Shown piece by piece: positions 1 through 11,266 of a stretch of DNA of 64,000 nucleotides (its first letter is position 1; each line of letters starts with the position of its first letter). Origin of the DNA: Loxodes magnus (Eukaryota > Ciliophora > Karyorelictea > Loxodida > Loxodidae); contig CAMPDV010000193.1 of the NCBI GenBank assembly GCA_946699065.1, positions 372,001 to 436,000 of the forward strand, written 5' to 3'. A model generated the notes under the pieces. That model was not told the DNA's origin and did no database searches. It saw nothing but the letters and a program-made list of their open reading frames with translations. Position numbers and translations under genes: made by a program.

Positions 1-702
1 TGAGAAACTCACTCAGATAATTTTAACTAACTTTAATTTAAACTTTGCTTTGATTTAAGCTTCTTAATCAAACTTAGGTATTTCTTTTCTTTAAATCAAA
101 TACTTCTAATCAAGTGCTTTTTATGAATCTCTACAACTTTAGATAGTTCCTTTTAAAGGACTTAGATAGGAATAAAAATGTACAGTAAATGGAAGTTAGT
201 GGTATTGATTTAACTAATTCATTAAAAAAGACCCATTTGAATTATAATTAAAAGTTCATCTAAGCAAGTATATCTATAAGATGCTTATTTACCAAATACC
301 TAATTAAATACATTACTATAATAGAATGCAATTAATGACTCTTTGCATATACTCAAAACTAATTTAAGTTACCATACTCAATATGAATCAGCTTTCTAAA
401 ATTTTATTTAGTCTCTTTTATTTATAAGGAAGATAAACAACCATTTGTTTAATTCTAAATTTAAGCAGAATAAAGTGTTATTAAGGAGCATGTCATTAAC
501 ACTCAATCATAACTAATTAAAGAATGCAATCATAATTACAATTGTAAACTATCAAAAATAATTTAAAATGCCTTTATACTAAATCATTTGCAATTACTTA
601 ACTACATTTAATTAAATCCTTATTTCCTTCTAACAAACTTTAAAGATACTAATTATTTCTGTTTATTAGGCTAAATACTTTAGTAATCAATCTTATATTA
701 AG
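1..702. other. Intergenic AT-rich DNA
   Basis: No reading frame here has coding-like composition under the ciliate code, and no RNA motif was seen. It should hold the promoter of the clathrin-like gene that starts at 703. I cannot exclude an upstream exon of that gene. Confidence 0.55.
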
Positions 703-2253
703 ATGGAAAGTTACTTTGCTCAATTATAGATAAATTAATAGGATAAAGCAGCTTAAGAAGTAATTTTAGACCTAATTTCTAAAGAATAGTATGATTAAAT
801 TGAATCTCTTATTGTTTAATAAAGATTAAATCCTCATTGAAACAGCTTATTTTACGTACTATGCTAAGATAATAAGACTGATATTATCTAATCTTTATGC
901 ACCTTTCTTGGTAATAATCCTAAACTTGCTCCTGATCCTTTTGAAATCCTTAAAGTTCTTACTTATTTTGAGTCTTAGAAACAAAATACTTTGCACTTCT
1001 TATCGCTTTATATTAGTTCTGATGTAGATTCCTAGCTAAATGTTCAAATGCTAGATTTTATGAAGGAAGCAACTTCATTTTAGGATATAGCTTTAATATT
1101 TTAACAAAAGAATAACTTACCAAATTTGCTAATTTGGTTAGAGAACCATGTAAACTTAGGAAGCGCTACTCCTGAAATGTTCACTACACTAGCAAAGATT
1201 TATATACTAAAAAACTTAAATCCTTAGCACTTTCTAAAAACAAACTAACTATATAATTTCAAAGAAATAGGTAAATTCTGTGAGTCACTAGATCCACAAT
1301 TAGCTATTATAGCCTATAAGGAAGGTAAAAGTGAGTGTTATTAGGATTTTATCAACTTGACAAATACTAATTATCTATTTAGATCTCAAGTAGATTATTT
1401 AATCTAGCAATAAGATTCTCAGCTTTATGAACTAGTGCTTAGTGAAGATAACTAGTATAGAAGCGCAATGATAAAGTGCTTGATATCTTAAATTATTAAT
1501 TACCAAGATGCTTAATAAATTTCCTTAGTTGTTTAGTAGTTTATGGTAAAAGGCTTGAACTTAGAGTTAATAGAGCTCCTAGAGTAAATAGTATTATATC
1601 ATGAAAACTTTAAAAGCAATAAAAATATTCAAAACTTATTGCTTATATGTTGTATAAAGCATGCTTAGGATAGGGTACTTGCATTTATAAACGTGCTTGG
1701 GAATTATGATGTAATTGAAATAGCTTAAGTTGCAATATAATATAAAATATATTAAATCGCTTTTGAAATTTATAAGAAAAACTAAATGAATGAAAAGGCA
1801 ATACTGGTACTACTAGAACATTTAGAGGATTATAATTAGGCAGCCTAATTTGCTGATTTCATTTAATAGCCTAGTGTATGAGAAATCTTAGCAAAAGCTC
1901 AGCTTGAAAAAGGAATGATTAGAGAATCTATTAGATCATTTGTTGAGGCCAAATCTACTTGCTAATTTTAGAATCTATTTGAAGCAGCAACTGAATAATA
2001 ATTATATGAGCCTTTATTAGAATATTTGCTAATTATAAGGGATAGTTAGCTTGAAATCAACGAAATAGAGATAAACTACCAATTTTCTTATTGTCTAGTT
2101 AAATGTAAGAGATTAGAAGAGTTCAGAAATTTTTCTAGAAGCTACAAAAATAAAATGGATATTAATAAATTGATTGAAAGATTGCAGTAAGAAGGCCATA
2201 ATGAAGAAGCCAGTTTTTTATCAGATATTTGAAAGAAACTTTAAAGATAATGA
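703..2253 (+). CDS. Truncated clathrin heavy chain-like protein
   Basis: One uninterrupted frame of 516 codons under the TAA/TAG=Gln, TGA=Trp code. It matches the middle of clathrin heavy chain: 'IAYKEGKSEC', 'ELVLSEDNQYRSAMIKC', 'LELIELLEQIVLYHENF', 'NIQNLLLICCIKHAQDRV', 'LGNYDVIEIAQVAI' and 'SVWEILAKAQLEKGMIRESI' follow the animal protein nearly residue for residue. The Trp in the last motif is TGA, which fixes the code. Full-length clathrin heavy chain is about 1,675 residues. This gene lacks the N-terminal beta-propeller and the distal C-terminal legs/trimerisation region, and no matching sequence follows downstream. It could be a truncated paralogue acting as an adaptor-like solenoid, or a decayed copy, although the frame is clean. 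Start is the ATG at 703. The stop could instead be TGA 2230-2232 if that codon is not Trp. Confidence 0.88.
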
Positions 2254-3200
2254 AGATTTTACTTCTCTTAATTTATTTATTCCAATAAATTCAAATATAT
2301 CAAAATGAATGAAAAACTAATAACTAATATATAAAGTCTTTAGTAAGTATTTCAGTATATTTATAATCTTTTTCCTTTTCAATTTCTTAATACTACCTAA
2401 GTTTAAGTTTATTCACTAAAATAATAAAAATTAAAGTGTTGCTTTAATGCTCATTTATGTGCTATTTTCAAGAGGATATAATTTTCTATAAATGATAAAA
2501 TAAAAAGAGAATTCGAGAGTATTTATAAGCAATTATAAAATAATGATCTATATACTCTATAGTATGTTACATAAGTCTAATTATTGATAGTTGTATATAT
2601 AAGCAATCATTATTAAAGATACTTCTTATATAATAACTCATATTATTCTGACTCTAGAGTTTATTAATTTATTAGCAAGCTATTTAGACTGCTTCTATAT
2701 GCTTTTATAATTAGATTAAGCATTATTAAATTATATTTGACCAGTTATGTAAGTAATTAAGCTATCAATATGAAATTATTGTGAATATAAGATTAATTCT
2801 AATCTTATATTATCCCAGCTAATCAAAGCTGAAAAGTGATTATATTAAAAACTGTTAAATCAATTCTTTGTTGAGGCCTAATCTAGTTAAGACTCTGAAA
2901 ATAGGGACTAATCAGTAGTCAAAAATTGTTGGATAGTTATTTTAAACCATGTTAAGAGTAGATTATTTTAAGTTTTAAGCTAATTCAAAGTTAACTATAG
3001 AAATATTTTGATTTATATTGTTTAAGTTAGAAGATAGATTAAGCTTCCTTTTCTAAAAATAGCTTTAATCTTTTTCTCTGCTTATTTTAGAAAAGACTAA
3101 ACTCTAATTTTAGAACATCAGATATAATCGTGAAAATGTATTAAGTAATGCTTATTATATATTAGACGTTGAGAACATTTTCTTACAAAATTAATTAAAA
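2254..3200. other. Intergenic DNA between convergent genes
   Basis: AT-rich 3' flanks of the clathrin-like gene and of the minus-strand gene ending at 3201. No coding-like frame was found. It contains the inverted repeat at 3048-3095, listed separately. Confidence 0.55.
3048..3095. repeat. Inverted repeat, 11-bp arms
   Basis: Arms 3048-3058 (CTTTTCTAAAA) and 3085-3095 (TTTTAGAAAAG) are perfect reverse complements with a 26-nt spacer. It lies between two convergent 3' ends, so it could form an RNA hairpin in either 3' UTR. The arms are AT-rich, so chance is possible. Confidence 0.4.
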
Positions 3201-3779
3201 TCACATCCAATTTCTCTTATTTCCAATTTCTAAGTAAGAAAATAGCTCTTTGTGCTTGAGGCATTTATTGCATTTTAGATTTGGTATTTTTAATTCAATT
3301 TTGCATCCTTAATCATAAGGCTTTATCCTTCTCTCAGCATAAATTTCTTGGTTGTTATAAATTTCTTATACTACTTTGACTTTGTTAATTCTAGGACTTT
3401 TGTTTAAATTAGTTAAGCTTGCGTAATTTTTGTTTTAAGGGGTGATCTAAAGCAAGTTTTAGTCTTAGCTTTCTTAAGTTAGAAAGATATTTAATTAATA
3501 TTTCTTTCTTACTTTTCCCTTCTTTCTTCCTGCCTTTAAATTAGGTTTTTTAACAATGCAAGGTAGATTAAATTTGGTTCGTTTGACAGTCTATTTTTTA
3601 TATGGACTTTAAATTTTAGGAGTTCTAAAGGCATCTTTAAAAATAGAATGAGCGGAGTTTTGCGAAGAGTTTTTAGGAGAATTGCTAAGCGATAATGTGA
3701 TTCCATTGGAGTGCTGCATCTTTTACTTCTAGTCTAATTTCCTTAAATTGATTTAGTAATCTCTATTCTGATTTTTCAT
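3201..3779 (-). CDS. Hypothetical basic protein
   Basis: A 192-codon frame with no internal TGA, from ATG 3777-3779 to TGA 3201-3203. An alternative ATG lies at 3717-3719. The N-terminal half is Ser/Asn/Pro-rich and probably disordered. The middle is strongly basic ('KAGRKKGKVRKK'), and near the C-terminus is a Cys pair in 'LKCNKCLKHKE' that could be half of a metal site. No family was recognised. The opposite strand also reads as fairly plausible protein over 3556-3790, and the start codon falls within sequence that may belong to the plus-strand gene downstream, so the 5' end is doubtful. Confidence 0.5.
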
Positions 3780-3839
3780 ACTTATGGCTTATTAAATTAA
3801 ATCGCTAAATTGAAATAGTTAAGAATAAAGGGCTTTTAC

Positions 3840-5772
3840 ATGAGGCTAAAGATTGCTATTAAGAAGAAAACTCCATAATAATCAAGAGACACAAAGACTT
3901 GTATCAATATGGCTATTCAGCTTAATTCCCTATTATATAGCTTTAAATAAGGAAAACTGTATCCATTATAACTAATTGGGAATCTTATAGTACATTCATA
4001 ATGATTAAACCAATAGCTGGTAATCTTAATTTTCACATATAAGAAGATTAATCCCTTTTATACCAATCGAATATTATTTTATTGTATAATAATTACATAA
4101 AAGCTAACATAATATTTTAAATCTTTAAATAAGCTAAAGAAGCAAAAAAAGATAATTAGTGGTTATTAAATGCTAAGAAGGAGTTATATAATTAAATGAT
4201 TAATTAAATCTAAAGATTATAATAGATAAGAAGGGAATAATTTCAAAATATTACAGCTGTTGTCAATTTATATGCTAAATATGATTGATTAATATAAAAG
4301 GATAGGCAGCAAAATAACTTTAGATCTTATGATTTAAATAAACTATTTCATATCTTTCTTGCCATTTTGCTATTAACTTACATACTTCTTTGATTATAAA
4401 TTAATGAGTATCTCTTATAGAAATCTAAAGCTTTGCATTAACAAAAATATAATCACTTAATCTCAGAAACAGAATGTTAATGTAGCAAGAGTAGCTTTAA
4501 TTTTGATATTCCTTAATCTTTATATCTTTTATAACTAAACTAATACTATATAAATAATTCCTTATCTTAAATCAATTAAAAAATACGAAAATTAAATAAA
4601 ATAAGAGTTTTATTCTTAAAGCTTAGCCATTTAAAAGACTGAAAAGAAGCAAAAGGTTTATACTAAAAGAGTAATAAAATAAAATAAAATAGATAGTTAC
4701 ACTTTTACTATAGGATTATATTAAAACCTAAAGATATATAGTAAGTAAACTCTATTAAATGCTAATTAAGTTGTTAGAAAGTACCTAAACTCAACTTCTC
4801 TATAATTATATAGGTTAGAATATTTTTCTCGCTTAAAATTTGATTTTTTTAATTGATTCAAAGAAAAGTATATTAAATAGGAAAAAATTTAGAAATATAT
4901 ATTTAACTAAAATAGCACAGAGATAAGGGATTGCTAGTGGGTTTATAAATAGCCTGCTTAACGATATTAACAAGTTGTTAAAGTTAAAGCAAATAAATGT
5001 ATACAATCAAATAAACTAGATACTAAACTATTGAATGCACTAATACATTTATAGTAATTTATTCAATTTAAAAGCTACAAAGATGTTTAAATATAAGAAT
5101 AAGCGAATTCTTAGTACTGGATATAATTAATTTTCCTTATAAATATCATTAAAATGGGAAGCTTTAAAGATAAACTTATGCTGATAATATGAACTAGTAA
5201 TGTTATATCTTTTAAATTATATATATATATTATACTATGGAATGAGATAACTAGATAGATAAGCATATCTAATTTATTAATTGCTAAGTAAAATTAGTAT
5301 TTCTTACATTATAAACTGCTAAAGTTATTTTGTTGGCCTTAATATGAATAGCGCTTCACTCTTTTGTGCATTGAATTAGTTCTTAACTACCTTTTATCAT
5401 AAATTAGCTAAAAAGAGAACAATTTTCTGCAATATCTAAAATACCTTAGTTTATATAGAAGGGAAAAAGGATCATAAATGCTTGGATAAAATTACTTTAA
5501 ATGTCAATAAAGCTTAATTCTGTAATCTCATGCTGGATAGTTGTTAAATAGGCTAAAACTAAATATTTGGTTTGATAAAACTAATAAAATATTTGTTGAA
5601 AGAAAGACTAACTGCAGTATGCAAAAATACTTATATAGTTTAAGCTATGATATCATATATAGAATAGCCTTTAAATCTGGTATATCTACTTTAAATTATA
5701 AGAAAGAGATTTTATTAAGGAGTTATAATAAATGGAAACAGCATTCAATTACTATTTTATTTAGATAGCTGA
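3840..5772 (+). CDS. Uncharacterised helical protein, exon structure unresolved
   Basis: Coding-like sequence, rich in Leu, Ile, Gln, Lys and Asn, runs across this interval but changes frame. A working model starts at ATG 3840, removes GT..AG introns at 3959-3990 and 4607-4626, and ends at TGA 5770-5772, giving 626 residues in frame. It includes a hydrophobic stretch 'FHIFLAILLLTYILLWL' near residue 175 and otherwise amphipathic helices suggesting an alpha-solenoid. Problems remain. Frame 2 looks coding even upstream of 3840, without an ATG. The first intron is longer than others here. The last 41 bases overlap the KICS2 start in another frame. A second frame over 5541-5768 also looks protein-like. 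No family was recognised; treat the boundaries as approximate. Confidence 0.42.
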
Positions 5773-7252
5773 ATAAAATTTCAAGGAAGCTTAGGAAGCA
5801 ATCTAGAAAATCACAGAGTATGAGAAAGACGAAAGAATCATTAAAGACTTAAAATATCTCATTTTAATTGAAATTATGTACCTAAACTTTGATTTTCTCA
5901 GTACTAAATCTAATCAGCTGATTTAAATTCAACGATTTTGTGATTCTCTTCATAACACTCTTGCAGGTGATAGCTGGTAAAAAAATGACTTTTTGCAAGC
6001 AGTTTCTTTAGAACTTAAAAATGTAGTAAAATCCAGATTTACCATGCTTAAAATATATCAAAGGCTTGCCAATTCGCAAAACAATGATCTAGTTCAATTC
6101 ATTGATAAATGTTAGGAAGTATTGGACTAAATAGAAGAAGGGACTAACTATGAAGTTGAACCGTATAAACTTTGTATTATTTACGAAATTTCAGCTTTGA
6201 AATGTTTGCTTTTGACATAACATAAGCTATCAGATTTAGATAGTTTTCACTCAATAGTGTATTTATGTTAGGTAAAATACAATTTATCTAAATGGTAAAA
6301 CGTATTTAAGAAGAAGAAATATACTCCCTATAATAGTTCTAATGAAGAAGAAAACAACAAAGTATATGACTGAATGTCTTACTTTTTCTTTCATTTGATA
6401 TATAAAACTCATTTCTATTTCTATTAGTAACTGCCTGACCCTAGCAAAACTGAAAAGTATCTAAAACAGCCTAATAAATCATAATTTGGTCCTGAGTTCA
6501 TCTTGCGAGCAATTACTGAGATTAAAATACAGAAACTATATATCTTTTACAAGCATAATGGTAAAATTTTCCTTCACAATACCTATTCTAACGAAAGCAA
6601 TACTAAAGCAGAAGAAGTTTATATGGATATCTTAAATCAGATATCCTCAGCTATTGATTAGGAATATCAAAGACTAGATATTCAAGGTTTGCCCATATAG
6701 CTACAAGATGAAGGAGATTCTTATATACACATTTTAAAGGTAGAGCAAAAGAATTACATAGCGATAGTTACTAGCAATTAGAATGAAAGCTTAATAAACA
6801 GCTTTTTTTAGTGTATAGAGAAGTAAATAAAGAATACAGAAATTCTTCTATCTATAGCTGACAAAAGCATTTAGCCTTTAGATTTAACTTAGTATGAATT
6901 TGTAAAGTAAATGGATATTAATTTTCAACAAGGTATTTAGCCTTAGGAAATAATCAGAGAAACCAAAGAATAAATGGGAAACTCTTTTAAATAAAAGCAA
7001 TCAACTTTCCTTTCAGGAAGAGAGTTTGCAACTCCTAAGATTAAATATAACCAAAATTCTCCTGATGTTTAATCTTAATTTTCTCAAAATGAAGTTCTAT
7101 TTGTATAGAAAGAACCTTAAATAGAAGAATATGAAAGGGACCATTTGAATTCAAGTTGTACCTGTTTTCGAACAGTTAATCATAAAAGATATAAATCACA
7201 ACAATAGGCCATTAAAAAATCGAGTATGTAGATCCATATCACTGAAAACTGA
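5732..7252 (+). CDS. KICS2: KICSTOR complex subunit 2 (KICS2/C12orf66) family protein
   Basis: Intronless, 506 residues, ATG 5732 to TGA 7250-7252. In animals KICS2 is part of KICSTOR, which tethers GATOR1 to lysosomes so that mTORC1 responds to amino-acid loss. The match runs along the protein: an N-terminal 'ETAFNYYF...AQEAI' like the human 'ETFFSHL..DKAKDNV' start, 'SLHNTL' and 'ELKNVVKSR', 'YLCQVKYNLSKWQNVF' like 'LHSAHTKLQTWGQIF', 'KTHFYFYQQLPDP', then 'PEFILRAITEI' and 'LYIFYKHNGK' in the roadblock/longin-like C-terminal part. The last ~100 residues are Gln/Ser-rich and poorly conserved. The start is fixed because the homology begins at residue 2. It overlaps the modelled end of the upstream gene by 41 bases. 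Confidence 0.82.
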
Positions 7253-7731
7253 AGAGAAAACTTTAGTTTACGTTTTAATTGCATATTTATACTTTAAACT
7301 TATAAGCTTTTCGTACTTTATATCATCTTAAGCTTTATCATAGTATTTATAAATTCTGATGCTTTTTATTTTTAAATACAGCTTTAAATTCTAAAGGGCT
7401 ACTATATAAATTAGTATCTTGCTAGGCTTTTTTATTTAATTTAATTAGAGCTACTTATAGATACATAAGGATTACTGATAAGCTTGCTTCTTCATATCAT
7501 TATTATCTAATTAACCTCACTAGCCAGGTTATATTATTTGCATTTAAACTTTATAGATTTTAAAGGTAAAATTTGAGGAAATTAATAAAATAGTCTTAAG
7601 TTGAAGTTTGACAAATGAAAATAGGGAAATTTTAGAATACAAAAATAAGTTAAAAATACAAAAAACTTACATAGGATTAGCTAATAAATACTTACTTTAG
7701 AAACAAAATGTTTTTATTTTGTTAGAGGAAG
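7253..7731. other. Intergenic DNA with a small hairpin
   Basis: No coding-like frame. An 8-bp inverted repeat with 6-nt loop (7702-7709 with 7716-7723) lies just beyond the 3' end of the minus-strand MRP-like RNA. It may mark its terminator, but no clear T-run was seen on that strand. Confidence 0.45.
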
Positions 7732-7953
7732 GGTTAAAGAGAGAGTAAGCTCCATTATGTTATCCGTAAGGACAATTGCATTACTGTGCTGTAGCCAATG
7801 ACTTCAAGCAGAACTAACCGCTTTATCTTCGCTCATCCTGACTTGAAGCTTTAATCTACTCAAAGACGGTACTCGCTACCCAGGGGCTCGGAGACTTTTC
7901 CCGGAGTTAGAAGCAATCTTAAGTTTACTCCGAAGCAATTCTTCTCCTTAACC
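7732..7953 (-). ncRNA. RNase P/MRP RNA, probably RNase MRP RNA
   Basis: A GC-richer island in AT-rich DNA with the signature of the RNase P/MRP family when read on the minus strand. The ends pair in a terminal P1 helix (GGTTAAGGAGA at 7953 with TCTCTTTAACC at 7732). The CR-I-like element GGGAAAAGTCTCCG (about 7889-7902) resembles human MRP 'GGGGAAAGUCCCCGG', and continues with 'CCTGGGTAGCGAGTACC' resembling 'CUCGGGCAGAGAGUGCC'. Near the 3' end GGAGCTTAC acts as CR-V. AAG(T)CTCC pairs perfectly with GGAGCTT leaving a single bulged U, the hallmark of helix P4. A P3-like stem (CGGAGT with ACTCCG) and an internal GCTTCAAG/CTTGAAGT stem with a GAAGA (GARAR-type) loop favour MRP over P. Length is about 222 nt; exact ends are inferred from the P1 pairing. 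Confidence 0.75.
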
Positions 7954-8491
7954 GCTATTATTACTATTTTAAATTCCTTGCCCTTTTAAATTGAAAAAAT
8001 ATGGCTTCCTTCATTCTTTAATTCATTTAAATTTAAAATTTTTCAACTTTAAACTTAATAATTCAACTAAAAGATGCCGCTATTTTTATTCAGCTAATAA
8101 ACTTTATAGTTGGAAAGCAAAGTGTCTCTTTAAATAATTCTTACTTAACAATTTTATCATAAGCTCAAAATAAGAGAAATAAGCAAATAATTATATAAGT
8201 TAGTAGTTAGTTAAGTTTACTAAGATCTATTAATCTAAGTTATTCTCTATAAGCATTTATAAACCTCCTTAATTTTTATCACCAAACACATTCTCTAATT
8301 TTGAATAGCATCTTACTCTTATATCAAATACAAGATGCCCGTTTATGCATTATAGATTAAGTTTGTGTTGATGACAAATAAGCAATTTTACACTATTTAA
8401 GCATTTTATATTATAGGATATAAAAATTTTGGTATAAGTTATTGGAATGTATCTTTATATTGATGTAGTTATTCTTTTTATTCATCATTCA
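7954..8491. other. Intergenic region between divergent RNA and protein genes
   Basis: AT-rich. It should carry the promoter of the MRP-like RNA (minus) and of the membrane protein at 8492 (plus). No coding-like frame or specific promoter element was recognised. Confidence 0.5.
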
Positions 8492-9508
8492 ATGCTTAGG
8501 AAAATATAGAGACATTATATGGCTATTGTAATATCAAAAATTAATAAAATCTGCTTAGTAGTTTACTGTTATATACTTTTGCTTATGTCTTCACTTTTGT
8601 CTTAAATATCACCTCAAATATCTTTCTTTATTTTTAACTAAACAAATTTTCAAGGAAATGCGGATGATTATAATAACTCTGAATAATTAACAAAAATAAA
8701 GAATGACATAATAAAAGATAATATGGTTATATAGATTTTAGCATTTAGACTAAGACTATTTACTTGAATCTATATGGCTTATTTAGAGTATTTCCTTCAT
8801 TTAAGTTATTTTTATCTACACACTAACATAAGTTTTCTATTTGATATTTTTAATTTATTATTCTATTAATTCCCCTATTATAAATGGTAATTATTTAGTA
8901 CAAGCAAATACAAATAATTCTTTAAAAAGATTAAGAATTTTACTTATGCATTAATGATTTTATCTATAGATGAAATATAAGGCAATTTATTGATAGTCTA
9001 AATTAGCATTTTTACTAAATTTAAAAAAGTTCTCAGTTAATATCAATCACATCAAAACACAGTTACAAATTTTAGTAGCTCTTTCATTTTATTAATTTTG
9101 CTTCTTTTTTATCTAATCTTTCTATTTATTTTTTTAAACTTCATCAGTAGTTTTTTAATTTGAATTCTAGGATTTTATTTCTTAAAAAGTAGGATTTTAT
9201 AAAATAACTCAATCATTGCTTATATCACCATAATTACAACTCTATTATCTTGAATCTTAATTTTGCTCTTCTTTAATCTTTTTTTTAATCTATTATTTTT
9301 CATAAACCTCTATCTCGTAAATCCTTTAATTTTCTAAGTACTAAAGCTTTTGAGAATGAAGTTAGAATTATTAATCAAGTGCTTTTTTATTGCTAACTAA
9401 TTTCTGAAGCTAAAGTTAAAGAGATTGTAAAGAACTTACTATTTCTTTAACTAAAGCACTTTCTTTTTAAAGAGCTTAAGAGGTTTATTCAACTTACTAT
9501 TAATGTGA
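8492..9508 (+). CDS. Multipass membrane protein of unknown function
   Basis: Intronless, 338 residues, ATG 8492 to TGA 9506-9508. Hydrophobic segments lie at about residues 15-30 ('ICLVVYCYILLLMSSLL'), 90-125, 200-235 ('SFILLILLLFYLIFLFIFL', then 'SSFLIWILGFYFL') and 250-285 ('IAYITIITTLLSWILILLFF' and following), suggesting five or six membrane spans. Between the first spans is a polar loop with 'NFQGNADDYNN' that could be lumenal or extracellular. The C-terminus is basic. Three Trp codons are TGA. No family was recognised; a channel, transporter or receptor core are all possible. Its 3' end is only 39 bp from the convergent C2-domain gene. Confidence 0.6.
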
Positions 9509-9547
9509 CCCTAATAGATCCTTAATTTATATTGTATTGTTCCATTT

Positions 9548-10369
9548 TCATTGTAGTCTAATATTTACGTTTCCTCTGCTTTTCGTTTTTTTCTTTTTAG
9601 GATGTTAAAGTTCCAATCAAAAGGTATGACTTTACTAATCTTTATAGTTTCATAAATTGATTGTAGTATTTCCTGTCTTATCATCACTTTTATGTTTATT
9701 TGAATCCATTGAAGTAATAATTATTTCTTCCTAAGCATTTTAAACATTAAAAGTGAACTCTTCATAAAACTCTGCCTACTTGCCCGATTAAGCTACCTTA
9801 GTTTTGAACTACTGTCCTTCGAATTCAATAACAAAGTAAGGATCGCCTTTGCCAATTAAATCATATGTTTTTAATTTTTCAGCCTAAATTATCATTATAT
9901 TGAAGAAAGAATTTTTCATTATTCCATACTAGTTTTCTTAATCTTACTACTCTTGCACAGCTAGATGCTAAGCTATTTCAGTTTATTACTTTAATTTTAA
10001 CTAACAATCAACTTTTAACTCCTCATAGTTTTATTTAGCTAGCTCAATTTATTTCTCCTTACGAGCAATTTCTTCTTTTGATTCCCTAGTAATAGTTTCA
10101 GATAGATCTACTTCTCTCTTAATATTCATATAGTCTTCTCTACACTTTTCTATCTACTCCTTAAATTTAGATTCTATATTTTCCATTCTATCAAAATGTA
10201 TTATTCTATTAGATTTTTATTTAAGCAGTATTAATTATTTTAGCTCTGCATACTTTAAGCATATATTCTATATAAGTAACTGTAAGACTATTTAAACTTC
10301 TTTTCTCTTAAACCAGCTTATCTCAGCTAAATAATACTCCCTACTTTCCTTAATTTAGAGGTCTTTCAT
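9548..10369 (-). CDS. Coiled-coil protein with C-terminal C2 domain
   Basis: Intronless, 273 residues, ATG 10367-10369 to TGA 9548-9550. Residues ~60-135 are a charged coiled coil ('ESKFKEQIEKCREDYMNI' onward, Glu/Lys/Gln-rich). The last ~120 residues look like a C2 domain. It begins 'AEKLKTYDLIGKGDPYFV', the loop-1 motif typical of calcium- and phospholipid-binding C2 domains with its Asp-Pro-Tyr, and continues with 'FYEEFTFNV', 'DDKTGNTTINL', 'HTFWLELQH' and a terminal 'RGNVNIRLQ' strand. Two TGA codons inside the C2 fold read as Trp, so the stop is the third. C2 domains attach proteins to membranes, often under calcium control; the coiled coil probably dimerises it. It lies 312 bp downstream of the COMMD10 gene on the same strand. 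Confidence 0.72.
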
Positions 10370-10681
10370 GTTCTGCACTTTTATATGGCTTTACTTAATA
10401 TTCCCTTTATAATAAATACAGTTTAATTAGTTTTTGCTATTAGTGAAATAGAGAAAGAAAGGTAAATTTGATAATTGAGTAAGTTAAACAATGTAAGGTG
10501 ATTATCTATTTAATAGATATAATATGATAAGCAAGTATAGAAGATCTACTATATAAAGCTTGTAATTAGAATGAAAGTAGTTAAGAGATTTCTAATGGTT
10601 GAAATAAAGATTTAAAGGTTTAAAGTTAGAAATGAAAGATAAAGCAATAAAGTTAAATAAAGTAGATTTGAGGTGTAAGAA

Positions 10682-11266
10682 TCAGGTTAAGCTATCTAGC
10701 TAACCCTATATTAGTTCCAGTTTCTAAAAGAAGTCAGACAGCTGCTTTTTATTGAAATTAATTTAGAACTAATCCCCATCATTTAGTGTAAATACCATTT
10801 CAGACTATACTCCTCTTCCATTAGTCAAATTGCTTGCGGAAATTGGCATTTGTAAGCACCAATTGAATTCTTTCAAAATTTTAGGTGCTGTATCATTCTA
10901 AGATTTCAATTTGAGAACATAGTTAGATCCCTACTAGATCCAAGCTTCACTAAGAATGTTTGCTAAATCTTCTTCCATTTTGATTGACATAAGTTACTGA
11001 GCTAGTGATTTTTAAATGCCTGCACTAGCTGCACTGATATAAATGAAAACAATAGCATGGATAATTGTAGTTACTTCACCACCAGAAACTTAAAGGACTT
11101 CTTCAAGTTTATTAAGCTATTCTTACGAAAATATTTCTCCTGTTTCGCTGCAGAGGCCTGTAAGAATATGTTCAACCAGCAGCTTGAATTTTTAGGGTTT
11201 TATATTATTAATTAATTGGATAGAATCTTTTAGCCTCTCAGTCAATGGAATTTAAGCTTCAGCCAT
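10682..11266 (-). CDS. COMMD10: COMM domain-containing protein 10 homologue
   Basis: Intronless, 194 residues, ATG 11264-11266 to TGA 10682-10684. COMMD proteins form the ten-subunit ring of the Commander complex, which works with retriever and CCDC22/CCDC93 in endosomal recycling. The length and entire course match COMMD10: N-terminal helical part 'LTERLKDSIQLINNI', 'FSQEQLNKLEEVL', then the COMM domain from about residue 135 with 'FNWCLQMPISASNL' (compare human 'VGWQLNLQMAHSAQ') and the end 'KKQLSDFFQKLELIQGQLDS', whose last residues are almost identical to human COMMD10 'KLETIQAQLDSLT'. The exact match at the extreme C-terminus shows that the following TGA is the true stop. Confidence 0.92.

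Noticed and set aside
5541-5768. Standard-code ORF of 75 codons with protein-like sequence
   Set aside because: It lies within the tail of the unresolved helical-protein gene and overlaps KICS2. It might be an alternative exon frame, but no start, junction or homology supports it as a separate gene.
7732-7953. Other RNA identities (SRP RNA, U4 snRNA, 5S rRNA)
   Set aside because: Short resemblances on the plus strand (e.g. GTGCTGTAGCC) do not extend to the required helices, whereas the minus strand satisfies several independent P/MRP features.
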